A DNA stretch of 64,000 bases from Hormiphora californensis (GCA_020137815.1 CM035352.1:3417131-3481130); one strand, 5' to 3'. Numbered from the stretch's first letter, positions 45,884-56,928 are shown. A program made the numbers and translations. Notes: generated by a model from the sequence alone, not told the origin.

Positions 45884-47034
45884 TGAGTGGATCAGAGGGA
45901 ATTGAATGAAAACACACCCCTGTGATACGCATACACATATGAACTGAATGAGACAGACACACATGAAGGGAGAGGAGTGTATTAGGTATGGGGTGTGTGT
46001 TTCGGGAGAGAGAGAGAAAGGAAGAGAAGAAAATAGGAAGATTTTTCTTCCTTTTTTTTATAATCTTCCCAGCAGCTGTCTCACATTTTCACATTAAACA
46101 TGTTTCATCTCGCACCGTAAAACACATTTATCACATTTATCGTCTCGTGTGTTAATCCATGATTCCCTTTTACTAGTGCCTAATCTGGAGAGGGAGAAGG
46201 AGCGAGGCTCTCTCAGGGGAAACAGGGGGACCTGTCTCTCTCTCTTGTGACTTAGGAAATAACGGATCTAGGATACTAGGACCCCCTCTCTCTTTTTCTG
46301 GAGATGGAGAGGAATAGGATATTAGGATAGGATGCATTTGATCTCTGTCTCTGATGACCCCCTCGAGGGATTAACAAACATGCTCACAAACACGGGATAC
46401 GGAATTGGACCCAGGAAAGGGGAGGCGTTTTTCACATTTTCCCTCCTCCAGGATCTTTTCTCACCCCTTCCCTCAGGATCAGTGCCCCAAACCCCCTCAG
46501 GATTTCAGGGGCTGCTGTGTCTGACCCCTGCTGCACAGGATACCTGCGGTGATCGATAGTTTGAGCGAGAGCTAGTGTGTATAAATGTGTGAAGTTGCCT
46601 GAAGATGAATGTGAAGTGTGAGACTTTGCGATTAATTTTAGTGTTACAGCGTATTTTATAAATCCTACTTTCAAACTTTTCAAGCCCCCGCTTAATTGTG
46701 CGTGTTTTCTTTGTTCTCCTTGAGCCTGGTGGTCGGGTCTGTTCGTTGGTGACCCCATTTCCCAGCCGTTGTGTGGGCGGCGCAACACTCAATTTGTTGT
46801 ACAAAGCACAGCGTGTCAGCAGAGCTCTCTCAACTAACACAGACCAAATTGGTGGGCTGTTTTGGCGCGGAGAGTGCGCGTCATAAGAGACACGCCGCGC
46901 GAAGAACCCTGTCTTGGTGTCACCGCCGCCCACACAACACACTCAATACAATGTGGTTTTGTTGAAAATGCAGATATATTTGTCCGATATCCGGTATAAT
47001 TACTACAACGGGGTATAAAATAATTTTACACACT
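45884..47034. other. SRSF1 3' UTR and intergenic DNA
   Basis: SRSF1 3' UTR with ATTAAA near 46093 as a possible polyadenylation signal. Further on, GTTGTGTGGGCGGCG (46769) and its inverse CGCCGCCCACACAAC (46923) bracket about 170 bp. No exon is recognised. Confidence 0.4.
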
Positions 47035-50000
47035 TCAAGATCGGGTCACAAGGGCAATTTTCCCTGTCTTGTGTTTTACATTTGACCGTCTCTTGTCACT
47101 CTTTACCGGAGATGGCGTACTACGGGCTGCGGTAGGCCGTTTCTGGTTTGCAACCCTGATCTGGTACGCAATCGTTGAGTCCAGGTATTTAGGTTGTTGT
47201 TGGGTCATGAGTGTGGCAGGAATTCTCGTCGTCACTTCTCCCTTAGGAGCTCTCGGTTTTGCATTTCTCTCAATGGCCACCGAGTCACGTTCCAGCTTCT
47301 CCAGTTCTAGGAGTCGCTCCTCAAAGGGTGAGAGTGGTTCTTGTCGGTGAGAGAGGTAGGAAACAGGTACGGGGAGGGGATCAGAGTAGGAAAAGGCTGA
47401 GTATTTTGTTTTGGACGACGGAGGTACTGGAATGGGTGGTTTGTATCGGGAGGGTACTGTCTTGGCAGTAGAAGGAGAGCCCTGTCCCAGAACTGTCAGC
47501 TGCCTGAAGGAAGATTTGTAAATTGAGACGAAATCAAATAATAAAGTATGTACTGGATCTTTAAAACATTTGCAGGGCGGTGCAGTGTGTGAGATAAAGT
47601 CTGTCTGGCGGCACTGCAGGCCCATTTTTTCCCTGCCCGGGTGGATGCCGAAGGCATCCACCCGGATGCCTTTTTACTTTGTAAAAAGGCATATCAGGGT
47701 TAGAATTCGAAAACGACATTTTGGTATACTAACTAATCGGTAGAGGGACATTTTTTGGTCACACTTTCGTTGCGAGGGGCAACCGTGCGGCGCGCACGAT
47801 TTGAAGTTTGCGGAGTAACATGCGCGCCCACAAACTATTGAAAATTTATGAGGCGTGCGCGGCTATAAACTGTAACACGCGGCAAAATTTGTTTTATATC
47901 GGCCGCGCGTTTTTGGGGAAAATGGAGAATTTGAAAAATATGTTTTGCGTTTTTTTCAAAAGTTCGAAAAACACAAATCCCCATTTTGCGGACAGACAAA
48001 AGCTCAGATTTAGCCTGTTGAGATCAACCTTAGTAGCATTGAGGGGCACTAAGAGGCGTGTGGTACCATTTATGCCGAGCGAAGTTGATTTCAGAGTTGG
48101 ATCCATCGCATCCTATTCTCGCTCCGCGAATAATAGGATGCCGGCCCGTTGAGAGCAAGAACTCACGTGCGCGCGATATAAAGCACGTTTTCAGCGGGGG
48201 GGATCCCATGGCATACTTTGGTATACTTTGGCACTTTCCACGACTTTTTCAGCGATTTTCCATATACCAAAGTATACCAAAGTATACCAAAGTATACCAA
48301 GGTATACCAAAGTATACCATAAAAATTTTGAAAAAGGTAAAATTTAAGCGATAAGTTAACATAAATGACTAAATTTGTAAAACTACATCCTTATTTCTTT
48401 ATAAGTTGGTAATATAACGCTTATTAAACTGATTTTTACGTTTTTGTTACATCATCCGGCTAGTGCTTCTAGGCTTGCCACTCGGGTTCGATTCCCGGTG
48501 AAGGCAATTTTTGAAAAATTTTTGGAGACTTTACCAAATACTATTTGAACATTTTCTTGACTTTTTAAAAGTTTTTTTATCATACTCAAATGGGTCCCAA
48601 TTTGTCAAACCCCAGTTTTCTGACTCACCATTTTATAGGTAATATTTTCCCTCGATTCTATGAATTTAGCCTATTTAGCACCATTGTCCAATTTTATGAG
48701 TCAAGAAAGTTTATATAAAATGTTTTAAAGCCTTAACTGTTGTAAATTAACACTTTAAAGTACTTTAAAGTTATTAAAAAGATATGGTATACTTTGGTAT
48801 ACTTTGGTACTTTCCACATATTTTTTTGGGATTTTCCATATACCAAAGTATACCAAAGTATACCAAAGTATACCATGGGATCCCCCCCTTTTCAGCAGAT
48901 CGCGCGTGATAGACCGTTTTTGGAGACCTTTTTAGCTGACCTAGCACTACTCAAAGGTCAATTATGGCCTCATTTCGCATCGTGATGAATCGGCGGGTAT
49001 TTTCCCATACTCACAAGGCCATGACAATTCACCCAGTACCCGCAGATTGTCTCAGGACCGAGTAGGAGCTTGCAGCCAGGTCTTTAAAGAATTGCTCATG
49101 TTTAGCGTCAATTTTGACCCACTATTCCTCAAATGCTGATACTCGCGGGTATTTTCCGTAAAACTAGAGACAATTAGCTGCCAGGAGCAACAAACGAGAT
49201 GCAAATCGGTTCAGTAGTTCCTTGCAGCCAGGTCTTTGAAAAAGTTTGCTCTAAAATCAATAACGCGCCGGAGGCCTAGATGTGAGATCGATCTCGGTCG
49301 CTGCGCGACCTCGATCTCACTCAGGCATCAATGTGGCCAAATTTCAGAGTGACGTAATTTATTCTGTGTTTACTTTTATAAATCGCTAGGGACGTGCGTG
49401 GTGTACCAGGAGTGGTGAATTATGCAGCCATTCTTTATTGTGTGGGGGGGGCGACATGTTAATTGTTAATAAATCACCTCTTTTTTTCGATTTTGTTAAT
49501 TAACGTTAATTAACAAAATTAACAAAGTTAACAAATCAGCAAAAACTGTTCTTATTGGTTGATAATACGACTTTAACTGGTTTAATTTTATAGTTTAATG
49601 ACTTTTCTAACACATATAAACCCAAACAAGGCCTCTTCCGATAACCAAAGTCCGACATACATGTTTTTTGGCTCAAAATCGATAAAATCCAAAAGTTACA
49701 AATATTTCAATTTAGCGTATAAAATCTCACTTTAACGTGATTTTTTCATCGATAATCGATTCTTTGAACGAAAGAAAATGATGTACAACGTTTCTGTCGG
49801 AAAAAGAAACAAAATATTTCCAAAATCAATTTTTGGTCAAGAATTGAAAATTTGCTTCGCTACAAATCCTTGTGTTTTTTTAGAAAAATTGATTTTTGGG
49901 ATATTTTTGTTTTATGGTAAATTCATGAGTCTCAATTAGTTTTTATGGTTTAAAAAGGTGGATTAGGGTCAATTGACTTCAATTGCGGTTTAGTTTGGCT

Positions 50001-51149
50001 AGTTTTTATTAAAATTTACACAATGGAACAAATCGCTGTAGAAAAGCCGTAGTATAGGTTAGTAGGAGTGTGCAAATCGTGCAAAAGGAACAACTTTGCT
50101 CGCAGAACAAGTGTTAAATACCAAAAACACGCGCTAAAGGTGATTTAGATGGCATAAATGGCATTTGTTAACGTTTGTTAACTTTTTGTTAATTTTGTTA
50201 ATAAATCACCTGTTTTCTCGATGTTAATATTAACAAAGTTAACAAAATTAACATGTCGCACCCCCCTATTGTGTCTCTACCCCTTTTCTCCGTGTCCTAA
50301 CACAATATACCTATGGTACACCCGCACACGTGTTCCTTTTATATGGTTTTCGCTTAATGGCGAATTGAATGGCAAATCGAAGAGGGCAGGGAAACGTAGC
50401 ATTATGGATACATAATGCACATAATTCTTGTTTATTCTCAAAACTCAGATCGGTTCCGTCGACGCCATGGACAGGGCAAAGCATGTACCTGTTGGTGATG
50501 GACAGGAAGGGAGGAGGGTGTTTTGATGACTGTTTGCTGGTTATAGTTCCTGGTGGTGGTGGCGGTATTGGCCTGAAATGAGGGATTAATAATAAACTAC
50601 GTAAATTTTGGTGGAGCATAAGGGGAAACTCTAACTGAATGGCATCCCATTAATGGGATCCCATCAACAGTAAAACTCTAACTGATAATGGACCACAGTG
50701 ATGGTTCTTTCTCTGTATTCTCTCTGTAGGCAGTACATCTATGTACTGCCTACAGAGAGAATACAGAGAAAGAACTATAGGGCATGCCCGGGCACGGGCA
50801 CGCACACAGAGAGAATACAGAGAAAGAACCATCACTGTGGTCCATTATCAGTTAGAGTTTTACTGTTGATGGGATCCCATTAATGGGATGCCATTCAGTT
50901 AGAGTTTCCCCTAATGGGAAAATATAAAAAATTAGATGATTTGTTATATATCACCAATATTACTCAACTTTGACAATTCGGGCGGAGCTTGTTGTTGAGT
51001 AAGTTGACAACAAGGCGGAGCACCAGCGGGGCCCAAGAATGTATAAACATGGTACATGCACCATTGACGATTTTCAAACTGGTACTCACGATGGCGTGGT
51101 AGAGGATTGTTCCATACGTTCCAATTTGGTGAGCATTTTCTGTTGCCAT
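47035..51149 (-). CDS. Unrecognised three-exon gene
   Basis: Exons 51149-51090, 50572-50489 and 47499-47035 join in phase 0 to about 202 residues starting MATENAHQIGTYGTILYHAI. The middle is Thr/Gln-rich. The last exon is Pro/Ser-rich, then charged and helical (PFEERLLELEKLERDSVAIE), then PKYLDSTIAYQIRVANQKRP and a basic tail. No domain is recognised. An AG acceptor (CTCCCCAG) upstream of the ATG leaves the frame open (DDNIT before the Met), so exon 1 may be internal. It might then continue from the gene at 54830-56928, though the phase of the direct junction does not fit. Its introns carry three transposons, all leaving splice sites intact. Confidence 0.5.
47637..47692. other. Two adjacent perfect hairpins
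   Basis: CCGGGTGGATGCC-GAA-GGCATCCACCCGG (13-bp stem, 47637-47665) is followed directly by ATGCCTTTTTAC-TTT-GTAAAAAGGCAT (12-bp stem, 47666-47692). Both have 3-nt loops. Confidence 0.9.
47998..48110 (+). pseudogene. Transposon-protein fragment shared with the large inverted repeat
   Basis: The frame encodes LRFSLLRSTLVALRG..RRVVPFMPSEVDF, closely paralleling LRFGLLRACLIALRG..RKIVPINMHEVEL at 41636-41750. DNA identity is much lower, so the protein was conserved. It is the C-terminal region of an unidentified mobile-element protein. Confidence 0.5.
48196..48888. mobile_element. 693-bp G-run-ended element with TTTTCAGC 8-bp duplication
   Basis: Ends GGGGGGGATCCCATGG and its inverse, flanked by TTTTCAGC at 48188-48195 and 48889-48896. 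Inside each end is a hairpin built of tandem 10-bp GTATACCAAA units (48211-48319 and 48783-48875). The centre is AT-rich with a good tRNA-type B-box and T stem near 48490-48515 but no full tRNA. No coding sequence. It lies in intron 2 of the gene at 47035-51149. Confidence 0.9.
49444..50266. mobile_element. 823-bp G-run-ended element with TATTGTGT 8-bp duplication
   Basis: Left end GGGGGGGGCGACATGTTAAT; right end inverse GGGGGGTGCGACATGTTAAT. TATTGTGT flanks both sides (49436-49443, 50267-50274). Subterminal GTTAACAAA-type repeats (GTTAATTAAC, GTTAACAAAATTAAC) are followed by AATAAATCACC on both ends. The AT-rich centre has no gene. It is inserted into a third copy of the repeat family that forms the 31-42 kb arms (49385-49443 continued at 50275-50345). 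Confidence 0.9.
50622..50911. mobile_element. 290-bp palindromic MITE, Harbinger-like
   Basis: 107-bp perfect arms (50621-50727 and 50806-50912 including a flanking base) begin GGGGAAACTCTAACTG and are flanked by TAA on both sides, matching the 3-bp TWA duplications of PIF/Harbinger elements. A second nested palindrome with 35-bp arms sits at 50704-50775. Inserted in intron 1 of the 47035-51149 gene. Confidence 0.85.
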
Positions 51150-51164
51150 CGTGATGTTATCATC

Positions 51165-51960
51165 GGCTGGGGAGAGTATGAAGTAGGAGTGGGGAGTAGG
51201 AAGATTAGTTGGGGATGGGGAAAGGGTGAGGAGAGTAAGAAGTAGGAGAGGGGAGTAGGAAGATTAGTTGGAGATGGGGAAAGGGTGAGGAGAGTAGGAA
51301 GTAGGAGAGGGGAGTAGGAAGATTAGTTGGAGATGGGGAAAGGGTGAGGAGAGTAGGAAGTAGGAGAGGGAGTCGGCCCGCTTACGTTTGAGATTGGGGA
51401 AGGGTGCGGAAGCGGTCGGGAGTAGGAGCGGGGCGTCGGCCGCTTAGTTTTGCGCTGGGGCCCGGGTGCGGCGCGTCGGCCCGTCGGCGAGGGCGTCGGC
51501 CGCTTCGTTAGGCGACTGGGGGACCGGGGTGGGCGCGTCGGCCCGTCGGCGCGGGGCGTAGGCCGCTGCGTTGGCGCTGGGGCACTGGTGCGGCGCGTCC
51601 GCCGTCGGCGCGGGGCGTCCGGCCGCTTCGTTGGATCTGGGGGCACAGGGTTAGGCGCCGTCGGGAGTCAGGACGGGGCGTCGGCCGCTTAGTTGGCCGC
51701 TGGGGCCGGGCGCGGCGCGTCGGCCGTATGCGCGGGGCGTCGGCCGCTTAGTTGGCGCTGGGCAAGGGTGGGGTGCGCGTCGGCCGATCGGCGCGGGGCG
51801 TCGGCAGCTTCCGTTGGACGCTGGGGCCAGGGTGCGGCGCGTCGGCCGTAGGTCCGGGGCGTCGGCAGCTTCGTTGGCGCTGGGGAGCCCGGGTGCGGCG
51901 CGTCCCCGTCGGCGCGGGGCGTCTGCCGCTTAGTTTGGCCGCTGGGGGCCCGGGTGAGGA
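51165..51960. repeat. ~59-bp minisatellite with A-to-C converted units
   Basis: Outer units read GAGTAGGAAGTAGGAGAGGG, then GAGTAGGAAGATTAGTTGG and AGATGGGGAAAGGGTGAG. Inner units (51370-51955) have the same scaffold with almost every A replaced by C: GCGTCGGC, then CGGGGCGTCGGCCGCTTAGT and TGGCGCTGGGGCCCGGGTGC. The A in TTAG is often spared. Small indels also occur in the converted part. The last unit returns to GTGAGGAGAGTAAGAA. Confidence 0.85.
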
Positions 51961-52154
51961 GAGTAAGAATATTAGAAGTCAAGGAGAAGGGAGAGAGGGG
52001 ATTATTAGCACAATAGGTCATAGTGGAGTAACATAGTGGAGTTGCTTTATATAGGAAGGAGGAGCTATTTGCCGGGTTTCGTTTGTCTAGTTTGCAGCCC
52101 ATTCTTCTTCGCGTTCTGAGAGAAGAATCGGGTACAAGCTAGATACAGCCCAGA

Positions 52155-52236
52155 TACTGTCGAACCCCGATTTACCAGCCCCTGATTTACCGGGCAAAAT
52201 TCTCCTAACATCCCGGTAAATCGGGGTCGGACTGTA
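52155..52236. mobile_element. 82-bp miniature relative of the pogo-like element
   Basis: Ends ACTGTCGAACCCCGATTTACC and inverse TACAGTCCGACCCCGATTTA, with TA at each edge. They match the terminal bases of the 936-bp element at 21268 (CAGTCGGACCCCGATTTA). The interior is only a second GGTAAATCGGGG-type pair. Confidence 0.7.
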
Positions 52237-52239
52237 CTG

Positions 52240-52540
52240 ATAAGGTAGATATTGATAAGGAAAGTAACCATGAAATACCTGAAGTATTCCGGGGGAGAAT
52301 CTTTTACTATGGGGTGCAAACATAGCTAATGAAATAACCCCTCCCTTGCCAGCGCGTGAAGGGGTTATTTCGTGACCAAATGGAAACATAGCTTACTAGC
52401 TAAAGCTTAGATTAACACTCGTTTCAAGATGACTGCAAAACTACACAACTACTCCCTCAAGAGAGGGCTCAATAATGCTCTCTAGTTGAGGCAGCTGTTA
52501 CGCATTCAAGCACATGTTTTATCTCTCTCCCATCCCTCTC

Positions 52541-52612
<72 letters not shown>

Positions 52613-52874
52613 ATCTTTGAATCCATCCTTTCCCTCTCCCTTCCCCCTCCCTCTCTCAACCTCTATAATGTATGAAAAATATCAACAACGCAAAACTCTC
52701 AGCAAAAGCTTTCAAGTATTATCTCTCTCAACCTCACTCTTTACCTACTTTTCCCTCTCTATCTTTATCTATCTCCCTCCCTTCTCCCTCTCCATCCTTC
52801 TCTATCTCCCTCCCTTCTCGCTCTCCATTTTTATCTATCTCCCTCTCACTTCTCTTGGAGTCCCCTTCTAATAA
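52240..52874. other. CT-rich intergenic or intronic DNA
   Basis: Contains a CT microsatellite (52541-52609) and CT/CCCT-rich DNA to about 52860. No exon found. Confidence 0.5.
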
Positions 52875-54183
52875 ATACTGTGTGTTTTTAAATGACTGAG
52901 ACTGTTCAAATCGACATAGCGTCAAAAGTTGTAAATATTTTGCTCTGAAATTTTAGGTCAAGGTAGATGGCTACCTGCCATTTATTGTACTCGAATTTCA
53001 GCAAAATCGGTCGTTCCTGAATGAACCTGTAGCCCGAAAACCTCCTTTAACTTTGAGCGGTCAGATCTCTGCAACCTGATGAGGTAGAGAGCTCAAACTT
53101 TCACAATATGTTGATTAGATAAGTTACTAACTTTTGGCTGCTTGGTTTGGCGATATCTTTTTTAGTTCCTTCGCAGGAACACGGCAAAGTGGTGTAGCTC
53201 GGCCTAATTGGGAGCATTTTTGCACTCAGGTATCACGTATCACGTGTCTTACTGGGGGTAATCAGCCCTCAGCCATGTGTTACACCGATTATGTAATTGG
53301 TGCTGAGTGTGGTAAAGTGTCGCGCTTCGTCAGCAGACGTGTTCAATGTTCATAGTGTCCGAAATCGGTCACAAGCTGAAATCTAGACGAACTTTTCTAT
53401 TTCTCTTCCTTTACATTCTGCTGTCTCTCTCTCTTTCTTGTTACAAGGTCACGTGATTAGATGTGGAACATCTCGACATGATAACAACGTCTAGTGTCAC
53501 CGATTCGCTCTCTCTATCTGCTGAGTATAACTCTCTCGTCATGACGAAGAAGATGTGACTCTCTTCCTTTCTCTCTATTTCTCTCGCTATCTCTTTCTCT
53601 CGCTATCTCTTTCTCTCTCTCCCTCTCTCTCTCTTGTCATGACGAAGCGCCACGCTCTACCACACTCAGCACCACAGCTAGTCACGTGACCCTGTCAACG
53701 ATTTCAGACACTATGATCACGTCTACTGACGAAGCGCCACACTTTGCCACACTCAGAACCAATTACAGAATCGGTGTAACACATTGCTTGGGGCTGATTA
53801 CCCCCAGTAAGACACGTGATACGTGATACCTGAGTGCAAAAATGCTCCCAATTAGGCCGACCTACACCACTTTGCCGTGTTCCTGCGAAGGAACTAAAAA
53901 AGATATCGCCAAACCAAGCAGCCAAAAGTTAGTAACTTATCTAATCAACATATTGTGAAAGTTTGAGCTCTCTACCTCATCAGGTTGCAGAGATCTGAGC
54001 GCTCAAAGTTAGAGGAGGTTTTGGGCTACAGGTTCATTCAGGAACGACCGATTTTGCTGAAATTCGAGTACAATAAATGGCAGGTAGCCATCTACCTTGT
54101 CCTAAAATTTCAGAGCAAAATATTCACAACTTTTGACGCTATGTCGATTTGAACAGTCTCAGTCATTTAAAAACACACAGTAT
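52875..54183. mobile_element. 1.3-kb element with ~490-bp terminal inverted repeats
   Basis: Left arm 52875-53371 and right arm 53697-54183 are inverse copies (TACTGTGTGTTTTTAAATG at the tips), about 95% alike, around a 325-bp CT-rich centre. No coding frame or clear target duplication. The arms hold CACGTGAT pairs. Confidence 0.75.
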
Positions 54184-54404
54184 AATCGCTTGGGTTTAAC
54201 ACTAGTCGGTGGGTGGTCTTAGCAAGGACGGACATCTTCAAGCGGAGAGAGGAGGGCTGGGGAAGATAAGATAGAAGGAAAGGGAGTGAGAGAGAGCATA
54301 GAGTGACGAGCGAGCTCGACGAGAGAGAAGATAGAGAGAGAAATCTCTCTATCGCGATCTATCTCCTATGCTCTCTAATCGCTCGACTCACATCTCCCTC
54401 TCGC

Positions 54405-54462
54405 TAGCGACTCTCTCTCTGCTCTCTTCCTCCTCTCTCTTCTACTCCGTCTCTCTCTCTAT

Positions 54463-54495
<33 letters not shown>

Positions 54496-54600
54496 CTCTC
54501 TCTCTCTCCTCTCTCCTCTCTCTTCTCTCTCTCTCTCTTCAGTCTCTTCTCTCTCTCTCTCTCTCGATCCTCTCTTTCTCTCCTCTCTCTCTCTCTCCCC
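54405..54600. repeat. Interrupted (CT)n tract
   Basis: CT/CCT-rich simple sequence; frames across it are artefacts. Confidence 0.9.
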
Positions 54601-54829
54601 TCGTTCTTTCCCGGGGTTTTCGCGGTAGATATCTGTAAAACCACGACTGATAGCGATTGCAGCTGTGAAACACGAACCACAAACTATTTAAAAGTTACAT
54701 ATCCGACCATCAATATATCAATATGAAGATATATATCACGGATATAGCTGATAGCATAACAAGCACGATGTATCCAGATTCTTACTCATTGAAAATCGAG
54801 ATAAACAATATAAGCATGATCGCACGTAC

Positions 54830-55192
54830 CCTTTTTTCAGGAAGTTGTATCTTGTCAGGTGGTGTCCCCTCATTGAGTGTCTGAAACAAAAGCTTCGTTA
54901 ACCACTGCATCCACTACCAAACAACAATAATTTATTGATCTAACATCTTTATTGAATAAAGATTTTATGATTTATATCCTACACGCAATGATCTGGGTAT
55001 TGTGAAGGAAAGTGACTATGAGATGAGACCTTGGTAGGGGAGGGAGTTTTCGTTGGGTATGACTTGTGGAGGTAAAACACCTGGCCACAAAACCTGTTAT
55101 AAAATGCATACATTTCAAGATATAATATGACTACAACTGACTAAAATAGGACTCTGAGAATTGCATAACATGCGACCTTCTTGGAGAGAGAG

Positions 55193-55283
<91 letters not shown>

Positions 55284-56928
55284 GGAGACATTGCTTGTGA
55301 AGTATTAGATATGTAAACAGGAGCTTTCAATCCTTTTTGTTTTCTCATTCGCTCCATTGCACCTTGCTCCTTGAACTGCCACTGGAGTGCCGCAGCGCCG
55401 GTAACTCAGAGATGAAAATATAGAGGGAGAGAGAGGGGGAGCTTGGAGAAAGCGAGAGAGAGAGGGTACAACGGATAGAGAAATGCATGACATGCAGGTC
55501 GGCATCACTTTAGCCATTAACTTTCTAATAATATTATTGAATAGGGAGATCTCTTAGCTTGCCATGCTGGAACTTAGCATGAATGGCCGGATGTGATACT
55601 GATAGCCACAACATACATATCCAAACACCTCTCTCTATCTCTCTCCTTTTTCTCTGTATCTATCATTTTCAATCTATCCTGATCATTTTATGTATCTCAA
55701 AAGATTGGATTGCATGGTTGGTATATTGGCAGCCCATTTTGGGTGTACACGGGATAATGGGTTATATTGGGTTATATTGGGTAGCATACTAAGGCAAATT
55801 ATATATATGTAAAAAGGGATCATGCCCATTGCCCCAACACAGTGGAGAAATTAGTACAAAAGCTTATAGTCAACCCCTAGTCCTGTATTATCAAGGACTG
55901 ATGGATACGCGTTCGGGGAGATAGGATAGTATAGAGTAAGGACAACCGACTAAGTTATGCTGAATTCCCAGAGAGGGTAGAGCAAGGCCCAAGGGGGGGG
56001 GAAGGAGAGAGGGTAGAGCAAGGACTATAAAGGGCGTGCGGGGAGAGGGTAGATCAAGGGGACTAATGGCGTCAGGGGAGTGAGGACTGAGGGTAGAGCA
56101 AGGACTAGGGGTGTAGAGGGGGACTGGGGAGAGAGGGTAGAGCAAGGTGACTAAGGGCGTACAGGGGAGTGAGGGTAGAGCAAGGTGACTAAGGGCGTCA
56201 GGGGAGTGAGGGTAGAGCAAGGGGACTAATGGCGTCAGGAGAGTGAGGGTAGAGCAAGGTGACTAAGGGCGTCAGGGGAGTGAGGGTAGAGCAAGGGGAC
56301 TATAAGGGCGTCAGGGGAGTGAGGGTAGAGCAAGGTGACTAAGGGCGTCAGGGGAGTGAGGGTAGAGCAAGGTGACTAAGGGCTGGACTCCCACCTGTTC
56401 CATAGCGCTCTGCACTCGTTCCCTCAGACTCCCCTGCTGCTTTCCATCCTCCTCCCCCTCCTCAGGAACAGGAGCCACTGTTGGTGGAGCGGTGGCAGGT
56501 CGGGGAGCTGATGGACCATTGATAATGGACCACCGAGCAGTAAGGGTACTGACAAACCGACTGGAGGTCAAATTGTCAAACTGGTAAACTGAAAAGAGAC
56601 AAGAACTTTTCGTAACTAATGTAAGAAATATAATAGAGAGAAGCATAGCGAGTAGGGTAAACTAAACACTAATGGTATCAAGAGATATATTACATTGGAC
56701 GAGAGGGGATGAAGCAGGGGTTGAACAGTAGAAACATCTCTTTTTCGCCCAGTTGTGAGACCCCTTCTTTGTTTCCGGGGTCGGGTATTGTAGGTGAAGA
56801 ATGGAGAGATTCTTTGCTGATTTTGGACGGTATACAGGCTGAACGGGTGGCCGGTTAGGTCGTGGAACCCGTGCTGAGTGGGGTCTTGCACCATACAGGG
56901 ATGTCACCATGATATTGTAGCGAGCAAA
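54830..56928 (-). CDS. Unrecognised multi-exon gene (internal exons)
   Basis: Exons 56928-56694, 56588-56395 and 54880-54830 join in phase (1, then 0). A 42-bp candidate exon with phase-0 edges lies near 55360-55405. The peptide includes [20 protein letters not shown], a Pro/Arg-rich part, [13 protein letters not shown], then [19 protein letters not shown], an acidic Pro-rich linker, a short helix ([10 protein letters not shown]) and [17 protein letters not shown]. No domain recognised. The first exon could start at the internal Met (MVTSLYG) or be joined in phase 0 to the exon at 61993-62148. More exons should follow below 54830. Confidence 0.5.
55190..55282. repeat. (AG)n microsatellite
   Basis: AG tract in an intron of the 54830-56928 gene. 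Confidence 0.95.
55975..56387. repeat. ~37-bp minisatellite adjoining a splice donor
   Basis: The unit GAGGGTAGAGCAAGGTGACT plus AAGGGCGTCAGGGGAGT is repeated about eleven times. Its right edge is 7 bp from the exon donor at 56394, so the intron begins almost inside the repeat. Confidence 0.9.

Noticed and set aside
46769-46937. 15-bp inverted repeat GTTGTGTGGGCGGCG as a MITE
   Set aside because: No target duplication and neighbouring sequence shows direct rather than inverted similarity; too weak to call an element.
48453-48515. tRNA gene
   Set aside because: Good B-box and T stem, but no matching 5' acceptor strand or complete D and anticodon arms.
51090-54880. Joining the 47035-51149 gene directly to the 54830-56928 gene
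   Set aside because: The donor after LPEKR is phase 0, but the acceptor before DDNIT needs phase 1; an extra exon would be required and was not found.
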